Assembly: GCA_963580455.1 (NCBI GenBank)
Contig: OY756962.1
Location: 13,348,001-13,412,000, forward strand
DNA from: Euonymus europaeus
Lineage: Eukaryota; Streptophyta; Magnoliopsida; Celastrales; Celastraceae
Direction: 5' to 3'
DNA: 64,000 nt
A program made the translations under genes and the position numbers. Below, piece by piece: positions 23,150-35,800 of this stretch (positions within the stretch are counted from its first letter, which is position 1; each line of letters opens with the position of its first letter). A model generated the notes under the pieces. It was not told where the DNA came from and searched no databases. It saw nothing but the letters and a program-made list of their open reading frames with translations.

Positions 23150-26100
23150 ATACACTTTTTATTGTTCTTCTATGTCAAATTTTACGCGTATAAGCTTCCA
23201 AGATTATTTCGATTCCAAATCACCAACTTTCTATGAGAAATGGACAAAACCGTTAAAAGCTCCTCTATAGAGAGAGTTGAGCAACTTCGAACCGTAAAAG
23301 TTGCTCGGTGTGCACTTTTTATTGTTCTTCTAGGAGAAATTTTATGAGTTTAAGCTTCCTAGATTATTTCGATGCCAAAAAATAAACTTTTTACGACAAA
23401 TGGACAAAACCGTTAAAAGCTCCTCCATAGAGAGAGTTGAGCAACTTCGGACCAACAAAGTTGCTCGGGATACACTTTTTATTATTCTTCTATGTCAAAT
23501 TTTACGAGTATAGGCTTCCAAGATTATTTCGATGCCCAAACACCAACTTTTTATCACAAATGGACAAAACCGTTAAAAGCCCTTCCATAGAGAGAGTTGA
23601 GCAACTTCGGACCAACAAAGTTGCTCGGGCTACACTTTTTATTGTTCTTCTTTGTCAAATTTTACGTGTATAAGCTTCCAAGACTATTTCGATGCTAAAA
23701 CACCATCTTTCTATGACAAATGGACAAAACCGTTAAAAGCCTCTCCATAGAGAGTGTTGAGCAACTTCGGACCATCAAAGTTTCTCGGTGTACAGTTTTT
23801 ATTGTTCTTCTATGTCAAATTTTACGCGTATAAGCTTCCTAGATTATTTCGATGCCAAAAAATGAACTTTTTATGACAAATGGACAAAACCGTTAAAAGC
23901 CTCTCCATAGAGAGAGTTGAGCAACTTCGGACCATCAAAGTTTCTCGGTGTACACTTTTTATTGTTCTTTTATGTCAAATTTTACGCGTATAAGCTTCCA
24001 AGATTATTTCGATTCCAAATCACGAACATTCTAGGAGAAATGGACAAAACCGTTAAAAGCTCCTCCATAGAGAGAGTTGAGCAACTTCGAACCGTCAAAG
24101 TTGCTCGGTGTGCACTTTTTATTGTTATTCTATGTCAAATTTTATAAGTATAAGCTTCCAAGATTATTTCGATTCCAAATCACAAACTTTCTATCAGAAA
24201 TGGACAAAACCGTTAAAAGCTCTTCCATAGAGAGAGTTGAGCAACTTCGGACCAACAAAGTTGCTCGGGATACACTTTTTATTATTCTTCTATGTCAAAT
24301 TTTACGAGTATAAGCTTCCAAGACTATTTCGATGCTAAAACACCATCTTTCTATGACAAATGGACAAAACCGTTAAAAGCCTCTCCATAGAGAGTGTTGA
24401 GCAACTTCGGACCAACAAAGTTTCTCGGTGTACACTTTTTATTGTTCTTCTATGTCAAATTTTACGCGTATAAGCTTCCTAGATTATTTCGATGCCAAAA
24501 AATGAACTTTTTACGACAAATGGACAAAACCGTTAAAAGCCTCTCCATAGAGAGAGTTGAGCAACTTCGGACCATCAAAGTTTCTCGGTGTACACTTTTT
24601 ATTGTTCTTTTATGTCAAATTTTACGCGTATAAGCTTCCAAGATTATTTCGATTCCAAATCACGAACATTCTAGGAGAAATGGACAGAACCGTTAAAAGC
24701 TCCTCCATAGAGAGAGTTGAGCAACTTCGAACCGTCAAAGTTGCTCGGTGTGCACTTTTTATTGTTATTCTATGTCAAATTTTATGAGTATAAGCTTCCA
24801 AGATTATTTCGATTCCAAATCACAAACTTTCTATCAGAAATGGACAAAACCGTTAAAAGCTCTTCCATAGAGAGAGTTGAGCAACTTCGGACCAACAAAG
24901 TTGCTCGGGATACACTTTTTATTATTCTTCTATGTCAAATTTTACGAGTATAAGCTTCCAAGACTATTTCGATGCTAAAACACCATCTTTCTATGACAAA
25001 TGGACAAAACCGTTAAAAGCCTCTCCATAGAGAGTCTTGAGCAACTTCGGACCATCAAAGTTTCTCGGTGTACACTTTTTATTGTTCTTCTATGTCAAAT
25101 TTTACGCGTATAAGCTACCTAGATTATTTCGATGCCAAAAAATGAACTTTTTACGACAAATGGACAAAACCGTTAAAAGCTCCACCATAGAGAGAGTTGA
25201 GCAACGTCGGACCAACAAAGTTGCTCCGGATACACTTTTTATTGTTCTTCTATGTCAAATTTTACGAGTATAAGCTTCCAAGATTATTTCGATGCCCAAA
25301 CAACAACTTTTTATCACAAATGGATAAAACCGTTAAAAGCCCTTCCATAGAGAGAGTTTAGCAACTTCGGACCATCAAAGTTGCTCGGCTTACACTTTTT
25401 ATTGTTCTTCTATGTCAAATTTTACGCGTATAAGCTTCCAAGATTATTTCGATTCCAAATCACCAACTTTCTATGAGAAATGGACAAAACCGTTAAAAGC
25501 TCCTCTATAGAGAGAGTTGAGCAACTTCGAACCGTAAAAGTTGCTCGGTGTGCACTTTTTATTGTTCTTCTAGGAGAAATTTTATGAGTTTAAGCTTCCT
25601 AGATTATTTCGATGCCAAAAAATAAACTTTTTACGACAAATGGACAAAACCGTTAAAAGCTCCTCCATAGAGAGAGTTGAGCAACTTCGGACGAACAAAG
25701 TTGCTCGGGATACACTTTTTATTATTCTTCTATGTCAAATTTTACGAGTATAGGCTTCCAAGATTATTTCGATGCCCAAACACCAACTTTTTATCACAAA
25801 TGGATAAAACCGTTAAAAGCCCTTCCATAGAGAGAGTTGAGCAACTTCGGACCAACAAAGTTGCTTGGGCTACACTTTTTATTGTTCTTCTTTGTCAAAT
25901 TTTACGTGTATAAGCTTCCAAGACTATTTCGATGCTAAAACACCATCTTTCTATGACAAATGGACAAAACCGTTAAAAGCCTCTCCATAGAGAGTGTTGA
26001 GCAACTTCGGACCATCAAAGTTTCTCGGTGTACACTTTTTATTGTTCTTCTATGTCAAATTTTACGCGTATAAGCTTCCTAGATTATTTCGATGCGAAAA

Positions 26101-26970
26101 AATGAACTTTTTACGACAAATGGACAAAACCGTTAAAAGCCACTCCATAGAGAGAGTTGAGCAACTTCGGACCATCAAAGTTTCTCGGTGTACACTTTTT
26201 ATTGTTCTTTTATGTCAAATTTTACGCGTATAAGCTTCCAAGATTATTTCGATTCCAAATCACGAACATTCTAGGAGAAATGGACAAAACCGTTAAAAGC
26301 TCCTCCATAGAGAGAGTTGAGCAACTTCGAACCGTCAAAGTTGCTCGGTGTGCACTTTTTATTGTTATTCTATGTCAAATTTTATGAGTATAAGCTTCCA
26401 AGATTATTTCGATTCCAAATCACAAACTTTCTATCAGAAATGGACAAAACCGTTAAAAGCTCTTCCATAGAGAGAGTTGAGCAACTTCGGACCAACAAAG
26501 TTGCTCGGGATACACTTTTTATTATTCTTCTATGTCAAATTTTACGAGTATAAGCTTCCAAGACTATTTCGATGCTAAAACACCATCTTTCTATGACAAA
26601 TGGACAAAACCGTTAAAAGCCTCTCCATAGAGAGTGTTGAGCAACTTCGGACCATCAAAGTTTCTCGGTGTACACTTTTTATTGTTCTTCTATGTCAAAT
26701 TTTACGCGTATAAGCTACCTAGATTATTTCGATGCCAAAAAATGAACTTTTTACGACAAATGGACAAAACCGTTAAAAGCTCCTCCATAGAGAGAGTTGA
26801 GCAACGTCGGACCAACAAAGTTGCTCCGGATACACTTTTTATTGTTCTTCTTTGTCAAATTTTACGAGTATAAGCTTCCAAGATTATTTCGATGCCCAAA
26901 CACCAACTTTTTATCACAAATGGACAAAACCGTTAAAAGCCCTTCCATAGAGAGAGTTTAGCAACTTCGG
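23150..26970. repeat. Mosaic block of 4-, 10- and 14-mer duplications
   Basis: Three relations overlap. About 23,150-24,460 matches 25,390-26,700 at offset 2,240 (TAGGAGAAATTTTATGAG with TTTAAGC, CCTCTATAG, ATAGGCTTCC, GGGCTACAC). About 23,910-24,460 matches 24,550-25,100 at offset 640 (CACGAACATTCTAGGAG, CTTTCTATCAG). About 24,540-25,370 matches 26,140-26,970 at offset 1,600 (AAGCTACCTAG, GCAACGTCGG). All offsets are exact multiples of 160. The pattern fits repeated unequal exchange in which earlier duplications were later duplicated with different endpoints. Confidence 0.85.
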
Positions 26971-29870
26971 ACCAACAAAGTTGCTCGGGATACACTTTTT
27001 ATTATTCTTCTTTGTCAAATTTTACGAGTATAAGCTTCCTAGATTATTTCGATGCTAAAACACCATCTTTCTATGACAAATGGAAAAAACCGTTAAAAGC
27101 CTCTACATAGAGAGAGTTGAGCAACTTCGGACCAACAAGGTTGCTCGGTGTGCACTTTTTATTGTTCTTCTATGTGAAATTTTATGAGTATAAGCTTCCT
27201 AGATTATTTCGATGCCAAAAAATGAACTTTTTACGACAAATGGACAAAACCGTTAAAAGCTCCTCCATAGAGAGAGTTGAGCAACTTCGGACCAACAAAG
27301 TTGCTCGGGATACACTTTTTATTGTTCTTCTATGTCAAATTTTACGAGTATAAGCTTCCAAGATTATTTCGATGCCCAAACACCAACTTTTTATCACAAA
27401 TGGACAAAACCGTTAAAAGCCCTTCCAAAGAGAGAGTTGAGCAACTTCGGACCAACAAAGTTGCTCGGGATACACTTTTTATTGTTCTTTTTTGTCAAAT
27501 TTTACGAGTATAAGCTTCCAAGACTATTTCGATGCTAAAACACCATCTTTCTATGACAAATGGACAAAACCGTTAAAAGCCTCTCCATAGAGAGTGTTGA
27601 GCAACTTCGGACCATCAAAGTTTCTCGATGTACAGTTTTTATTGTTCTTCTATGTCAAATTTTACGCGTATAAGCTTCCTAGATTATTTCGATGCCAAAA
27701 AAATAACTTTTTACGACAAATGGACAAAACCGTTAAAAGCTCCTCCATAGAGAGAGTTGAGCAACTTCGGACCAACAAAGTTGCTCCGGATACACTTTTT
27801 ATTGTTCTTCTATGTCAAATTTTATGAGTATAAGCTTCCAAGATTATTTCGATGCCCAAACACCAACTTTTTATCACAAATGGACAAAATCGTTAAAAGC
27901 CCTTCCATAGAGAGAGTTTAGCAACTTCGGACCAACAAAGTTGCTCGGGATACACTTTTTATTATTCTTCTTTGTCAAATTTTACGAGTACAAGCTTCGT
28001 AGATTATTTCGATGCTAAAACACCATTTTTCTATGACAAATGGACAAAACCGTTAAAAGCCTCTACATAGAGAGAGTTGAGCAACTTCGGACCAACAAGG
28101 TTGCTTGGTGTGCACTTTTTATTGTTCTTCTATGTGAAATTTTATGAGTATAAGCTTCCTAGATTATTTCGATGCCAAAAAATGAACTTTTTACGACAAA
28201 TGGACAAAACCGTTAAAAGCTCCTCCATAGAGAGAGTTGAGCAACTTCGGACCAACAAAGTTGCTCGGGATACACTTTTTATTGTTCTTCTATGTCAAAT
28301 TTTACGAGTATAAGCTTCCAAGACTATTTCGATGCTAAAACACCATCTTTCTATGACAAATGGACAAAACCGTTAAAAGCCTCTCCATAGAGAGTGTTGA
28401 GCAACTTCGGACCATCAAAGTTTCTCGGTGTACACTTTTTATTGTTCTTCTATGTCAAATTTTACGCGTATAAGCTACCTAGATTATTTCGATGCCAAAA
28501 AATGAACTTTTTACGACAAATGGACAAAACCGTTAAAAGCTCCTCCATAGAGAGAGTTGAGCAACGTCGGACCAACAAAGTTGCTCCGGATACACTTTTT
28601 ATTGTTCTTCTTTGTCAAATTTTACGAGTATAAGCTTCCAAGATTATTTCGATGCCCAAACACCAACTTTTTATCACAAATGGACAAAACCGTTAAAAGC
28701 CCTTCCATAGAGAGAGTTTAGCAACTTCGGACCAACAAAGTTGCTCGGGATACACTTTTTATTATTCTTCTTTGTCAAATTTTACGAGTATAAGCTTCCT
28801 AGATTATTTCGATGCTAAAACACCATCTTTCTATGACAAATGGAAAAAACCGTTAAAAGCCTCTACATAGAGAGAGTTGAGCAACTTCGGACCAACAAGG
28901 TTGCTCGGTGTGCACTTTTTATTGTTCTTCTATGTGAAATTTTATGAGTATAAGCTTCCTAGATTATTTCGATGCCAAAAAATGAACTTTTTACGACAAA
29001 TGGACAAAACCGTTAAAAGCTCCTCCATAGAGAGAGTTGAGCAACTTCGGACCAACAAAGTTGCTCGGGATACACTTTTTATTGTTCTTCTATGTCAAAT
29101 TTTACGAGTATAAGCTTCCAAGATTATTTCGATGCCCAAACACCAACTTTTTATCACAAATGGACAAAACCGTTAAAAGCCCTTCCAAAGAGAGAGTTGA
29201 GCAACTTCGGACCAACAAAGTTGCTCGGGATACACTTTTTATTGTTCTTTTTTGTCAAATTTTACGAGTATAAGCTTCCAAGACTATTTCGATGCTAAAA
29301 CACCAACTTTCTATGACAAATGGACAAAACCGTTAAAAGCCTCTCCATAGAGAGTGTTGAGCAACTTCGGACCATCAAAGTTTCTCGATGTACAGTTTTT
29401 ATTGTTCTTCTATGTCAAATTTTACGCGTATAAGCTTCCTAGATTATTTCGATGCCAAAAAAATAACTTTTTACGACAAATGGACAAAACCGTTAAAAGC
29501 TCCTCCATAGAGAGAGTTGAGCAACTTCGGACCAACAAAGTTGCTCCGGATACACTTTTTATTGTTCTTCTATGTCAAATTTTATGAGTATAAGCTTCCA
29601 AGATTATTTCGATGCCCAAACACCAACTTTTTATCACAAATGGACAAAATCGTTAAAAGCCCTTCCATAGAGAGAGTTTAGCAACTTCGGACCAACAAAG
29701 TTGCTCGGGATACACTTTTTATTATTCTTCTTTGTCAAATTTTACGAGTACAAGCTTCGTAGATTATTTCGATGCTAAAACACCATTTTTCTATGACAAA
29801 TGGACAAAACCGTTAAAAGCCTCTACATAGAGAGAGTTGAGCAACTTCGGACAAACAAGGTTGCTCGGTG
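26530..29870. repeat. 11-mer HOR, 1,760 bp x about 1.9
   Basis: About 26,530-28,290 repeats from 28,290 to about 29,870. The copies are almost identical; shared marks are AAGCTACCTAG, GCAACGTCGG, ATGGAAAAAACCG, CCTTCCAAAGAGAG, TTCTTTTTTGTC, TCTCGATGTACAG, GCCAAAAAAATAAC, GACAAAATCG and CAAGCTTCGTAG. One visible difference is CACCATC at about 27,541 against CACCAAC at about 29,301. The right end overlaps the start of the 27-mer, so the second copy also serves as the first part of the 27-mer's first copy. Confidence 0.9.
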
Positions 29871-32800
29871 TGCACTTTTTATTGTTCTTCTATGTGAAAT
29901 TTTATGAGTATACGCTTCCTTGATTATTTCGATGCTAAAAAATGAACTTTTTACGACAAATGGACAAAACCGTTAAAAGCTCCTCCATAGAGGGAGTTGA
30001 GCAACTTCGGACCAACAAAGTTGCTCCAGATACACTTTTTATTGTTCTTCTATGTCAAATTTTACGAGTATAATCTTCCAAGATTATTTCGATGCCCAAA
30101 CACCAACTTTTTATAACAAATGGACAAAACCGTTAAAAGCCCTTCCATAGAGAGAGTTCACGAACTTCGGACCAACAAAGTTGCTCGGGATACACTTTTT
30201 ATTATTCTTTTTTGTCAAATTTTACGAGTATAAGCTTCCTAGATTATTTCGATGCTAAAACACCATCTTTCTATGACAAAAGGACAAAACCGTTAAAAGC
30301 CCCTCCATAGAGAGAGTTGAGCAACTTCGGACCATCAAAGTTGCTCGGTTTACACTTTTTATTGTTCTTCTATGTCAAATTTTACGCGTATAAGCTTCCA
30401 AGATTATTTCGATTCCAAATCACCAACTTTCTATGAGAAATGGACAAAACCGTTAAAAGCTCCTCGATAGAGAGAGTTGAGCAACTTCGAACCGTAAAAG
30501 TTGCTCGGTGTGCACTTTTTATTGTTCTTCTAGGAGAAATTTTATGAGTTTAAGCTTCCTAGATTATTTCGATGCCAAAAAATGAACTTTTTACGTTAAA
30601 TGGACAAAACCGTTAAAAGCTCCTCCATAGAGAGAGTTGAGCAACTTCGGACCAACAAAGTTGCTCGGGATACACTTTTTATTATTCTTCTATGTCAAAT
30701 TTTACGAGTATAGGCTTCCAAGAATATTTCGATGCCCAAACACCAACTTTTTATCACAAATGGACAAAACCGTTAAAAGCCCTTCCATCGAGAGAGTTGA
30801 GCAACTTCGGACCAACAAAGTTGCTCGGGCTACACTTTTTATTGTTCTTCTTTGTCAAATTTTACGTGTATAAGCTTCCAAGACTATTTCGATGCTAAAA
30901 CATCATCTTTCTATGACAAATGGACAAAACCGTTAAAATCCTCTCCATAGAGAGTGCTGAGCAACTTCGGACCATCAAAGTTTCTCGGTGTACACTTTTT
31001 ATTGTTCTTCTATGTCAAATTTTACGCGTATAAGCTTCCTAGATTATTTTGATGCCAAAAAATGAACTTTTTACGACAAATGGACAAAACCGTTAAAAGC
31101 CTCTCCATAGAGAGAGTTGAGCAACTTCGGACCATCAAAGTTTCTCGGTGTGCACTTTTTATTGTTCTTTTATGTCAAATTTTACGCGTATAAGCTTCCA
31201 AGATTATTTCGATTCCAAATCACGAACATTCTAGGAGAAATGGACAAAACCGTTAAAAACTCCTCCATAGAGAGAGTTGAGCAACTTCGAACCGTCAAAG
31301 TTGCTCGGTGTGCACTTTTTATTGTTATTCTATGTCAAATTTTATGAGTATAAGCTTCCAAGATTATTTCGATTCCAAATCACCAACTTTCTATCAGAAA
31401 TGGACAAAACCGTTAAAAGCTCTTCCATAGAGAGAGTTGAGCAACTTCGGACCCACAAAGTTGCTCCGGATATACTTTTTATTGTTCTTCTATGTCAAAT
31501 TTTACGAGTATAAGCTTCCAAGATTATTTCGATGCCCAAACACCAACTTTTTATCACAAATGGACAAAACCGTTAAAAGCCCTTCCATAGAGAGAGTTGA
31601 GCAACTTCGGACCAACCAAGTTGCTCCGGATACACTTTTTATTGTTCTTCTATGTCAAATTTTACGAGTATAAGCTTCCAAGATTATTTCGATGCCCAAA
31701 CACCAACTTTTTATCACAAATGGACAAAACCGTTAAAAGCCTCTACATAGAGAGAGTTGAGCAACTTCGGACCAACAAGATTGCTCGGTGTGCACTTTTT
31801 ATTGTTCTTCTATGTGAAATTTTATGAGTATAGGCTTCCTAGATTATTTCGATGCCAAAAAATGAACTTTTTACGACAAATGGACAAAACCGTTAAAAGC
31901 TCCTCCATAGAGAGAGTTGAGCAACTTCGGACCAACAAAGTTGCTCGGGATACACTTTTTATTGTTCTTCTATGTCAAATTTTACGAGTATAAGCTTCCA
32001 AGATTATTTCGATGCCCAAACACCAACTTTTTATCACAAATGGACAAAACCGTTAAAAGCCCTTCCAAAGAGAGAGTTGAGCAACTTCGGACCAACAAAG
32101 TTGCTCGGGATACACTTTTTATTGTTCTTTTTTGTCAAATTTTACGAGTATAAGCTTCCAAGACTATTTCGATGCTAAAACACCATCTTTCTATGACAAA
32201 TGGACAAAACCGTTAAAAGCCTCTCCATAGAGAGTGTTGAGCAACTTCGGACCATCAAAGTTTCTCGGTGTACAATTTTTATTGTTCTTCTATGTCAAAT
32301 TTTACGCGTATAAGCTTCCTAGATTATTTCGATGCCAAAAAAATAACTTTTTACGACAAATGGACAAAACCGTTAAAAGCTCCTCCATAGAGAGAGTTGA
32401 GCAACTTCGGACCAACAAAGTTGCTCCGGATACACTTTTTATTGTTCTTCTATGTCAAATTTTATGAGTATAAGCTTCCAAGATTATTTCGATGCCCAAA
32501 CACCAACTTTTTATCACAAATGGACAAAATCGCTAAAAGCCCTTCCATAGAGAGAGTTTAGCAACTTCGGACCAACAAAGTTGCTCGGGATACACTTTTT
32601 ATTATTCTTCTTTGTCAAATTTTACGAGTACAAGCTTCGTAGATTATTTCGATGCTAAAACACCATTTTTCTATGACAAATGGACAAAACCGTTAAAAGC
32701 CTCTACATAGAGAGAGTTGAGCAACTTCGGACAAACAAGGTTGCTCGGTGTGCACTTTTTATTGTTCTTCTATGTGAAATTTTATGAGTATACGCTTCCT

Positions 32801-35800
32801 TGATTATTTCGATGCCAAAAAAATAACTTTTTACGACAAATGGACAAAACCGTTAAAAGCTCCTCCATAGAGAGAGTTGAGCAACTTCGGACCAACAAAG
32901 TTGCTCGGGATACACTTTTTATTGTTCTTCTATGTCAAATTTTACGAGTATAAGCTTCCAAGATTATTTCGATGCCCAAACACCAACTTTTTATCACAAA
33001 TGGACAAAACCGTTAAAAACCCTTCCAAAGAGAGAGTTGAGCAACTTCGGACCAACAAAGTTGCTCGGGATACACTTTTTATTGTTCTTTTTTGTCAAAT
33101 TTTACGAGTATAAGCTTCCAAGACTATTTCGATGCTAAAACACCATCTTTCTATGACAAATGGACAAAACCGTTAAAAGCCTCTCCATAGAGAGTGTTGA
33201 GCAACTTCGGACCATCAAAGTTTCTCGGTGTACACTTTTTATTGTTCTTCTATGTCAAATTTTACGCGTATAAGCTTCCTAGATTATTTCGATGCCAAAA
33301 AAATAACTTTTTACGACAAATGGACAAAACCGTTAAAAGCTCCTCCATAGAGAGAGTTGAGCAACTTCGGACCAACAAAGTTGCTCCGGATACACTTTTT
33401 ATTGTTCTTCTATGTCAAATTTTACGAGTATAAGCTTCCAAGATTATTTCGATGCCCAAACACCAACTTTTTATCACAAATGGACAAAACCGTTAAAAGC
33501 CCTTCCAAAGAGAGAGTTGAGCAACTTCGGACCAACAAAGTTGCTCGGGATACACTTTTTATTGTTCTTTTTTGTCAAATTTTACGAGTATAAGCTTCCA
33601 AGACTATTTCGATGCTAAAACACCATCTTTCTATGACAAATGGACAAAACCGTTAAAAGCCTCTCCATAGAGAGTGTTGAGCAACTTCGGACCATCAAAG
33701 TTTCTCGGTGTACACTTTTTATTGTTCTTCTATGTCAAATTTTACGCGTATAAGCTTCCTAGATTATTTCGATGCCAAAAAAATAACTTTTTACGACAAA
33801 TGGACAAAACCGTTAAATGCTCCTCCATAGAGAGAGTTGAGCAACTTCGGACCAACAAAGTTGCTCCGGATACACTTTTTATTGTTCTTCTATGTCAAAT
33901 TTTATGAGTATAAGCTTCCAAGATTATTTCGATGCCCAAACACCAACTTTTTATCACAAATGGACAAAATCGTTAAAAGCCCTTCCATAGAGAGAGTTTA
34001 ACAACTTCGGACCAACAAAGTTGCTCGGGATACACTTTTTATTATTCTTCTTTGTCAAATTTTACGAGTACAAGCTTCGTAGATTATTTCGATGCTAAAA
34101 CACCATTTTTCTATGACAAATGGACAAAACCGTTAAAAGCCTCTACATAGAGAGAGTTGAGCAACTTCGGACAAACAAGGTTGCTCGGTGTGCACTTTTT
34201 ATTGTTCTTCTATGTGAAATTTTTTGAGTATACGCTTCCTTGATTATTTCGATGCCAAAAAATGAACTTTTTACGACAAATGGACAAAACCGTTAAAAGC
34301 TCCTCCATAGAGGGAGTTGAGCAACTTCGGACCAACAAAGTTGCTCCAGATACACTTTTTATTGTTCTTCTATGTCAAATTTTACGAGTATAATCTTCCA
34401 AGATTATTTCGATGCCCAAACACCAACTTTTTATAACAAATGGACAAAACCGTTAAAAGCCCTTCCATAGAGAGAGTTCAGCAACTTCGGACCGACAAAG
34501 TTGCTCGGGATACACTTTTTATTATTCTTTTTTGTCAAATTTTACGAGTATAAGCTTCCTAGATTATTTCGATGCTAAAACACCATCTTTCTATGACAAA
34601 AGGACAAAACCGTTAAAAGCCCCTCCATAGAGAGAGTTGAGCAACTTCGGACCATCAAAGTTGCTCGGTTTACACTTTTTATTGTTCTTCTATGTCAAAT
34701 TTTACGCGTATAAGCTTCCAAGATTATTTCGATTCCAAATCACCAACTTTCTATGAGAAATGGACAAAACCGTTAAAAGCTCCTCGATAGAGAGAGTTGA
34801 GCAACTTCGAACCGTAAAAGTTGCTCGGTGTGCACTTTTTATTGTTCTTCTAGGAGAAATTTTATGAGTTTAAGCTTCCTAGATTATTTCGATGCCAAAA
34901 AATGAACTTTTTACGTTAAATGGACAAAACCGTTAAAAGCTCCTCCATAGAGAGAGTTGAGCAACTTCGGACCAACAAAGTTGCTCGGGATACACTTTTT
35001 ATTATTCTTCTATGTCAAATTTTACGAGTATAGGCTTCCAAGAATATTTCGATGCCCAAACACCAACTTTTTATCACAAATGGACAAAACCGTTAAAAGC
35101 CCTTCCATCGAGAGAGTTGAGCAACTTCGGACCAACAAAGTTGCTCGGGCTACACTTTTTATTGTTCTTCTTTGTCAAATTTTACGTGTATAAGCTTCCA
35201 AGACTATTTCGATGCTAAAACATCATCTTTCTATGACAAATGGACAAAACCGTTAAAATCCTCTCCATAGAGAGTGCTGAGCAACTTCGGACCATCAAAG
35301 TTTCTCGGTGTACACTTTTTATTGTTCTTCTATGTCAAATTTTACGCGTATAAGCTTCCTAGATTATTTTGATGCCAAAAAATGAACTTTTTACGACAAA
35401 TGGACAAAACCGTTAAAAGCCTCTCCATAGAGAGAGTTGAGCAACTTCGGACCATCAAAGTTTCTCGGTGTGCACTTTTTATTGTTCTTTTATGTCAAAT
35501 TTTACGCGTATAAGCTTCCAAGATTATTTCGATTCCAAATCACGAACATTCTAGGAGAAATGGACAAAACCGTTAAAAACTCCTCCATAGAGAGAGTTGA
35601 GCAACTTCGAACCGTCAAAGTTGCTCGGTGTGCACTTTTTATTGTTATTCTATGTCAAATTTTATGAGTATAAGCTTCCAAGATTATTTCGATTCCAAAT
35701 CACCAACTTTCTATCAGAAATGGACAAAACCGTTAAAAGCTCTTCCATAGAGAGAGTTGAGCAACTTCGGACCCACAAAGTTGCTCCGGATATACTTTTT

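Larger units (their letters stand above)
15860..23150. repeat. Heterogeneous satellite region with mixed-offset duplications
   Basis: This stretch has no single HOR. Distinctive variants are shared at several distances: GTTGCTCGTTGTGC near 16,630, 18,869 and 22,021; CCTCTACATAG near 18,187, 18,827, 21,979 and 22,619; and a six-monomer pair at about 19,200-21,070. About 18,450-18,920 resembles 21,600-22,070. The right part, from about 22,150, is a diverged relative of the 27-mer unit found at 29 kb and beyond. One truncated monomer lies at 19,482. Confidence 0.85.
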
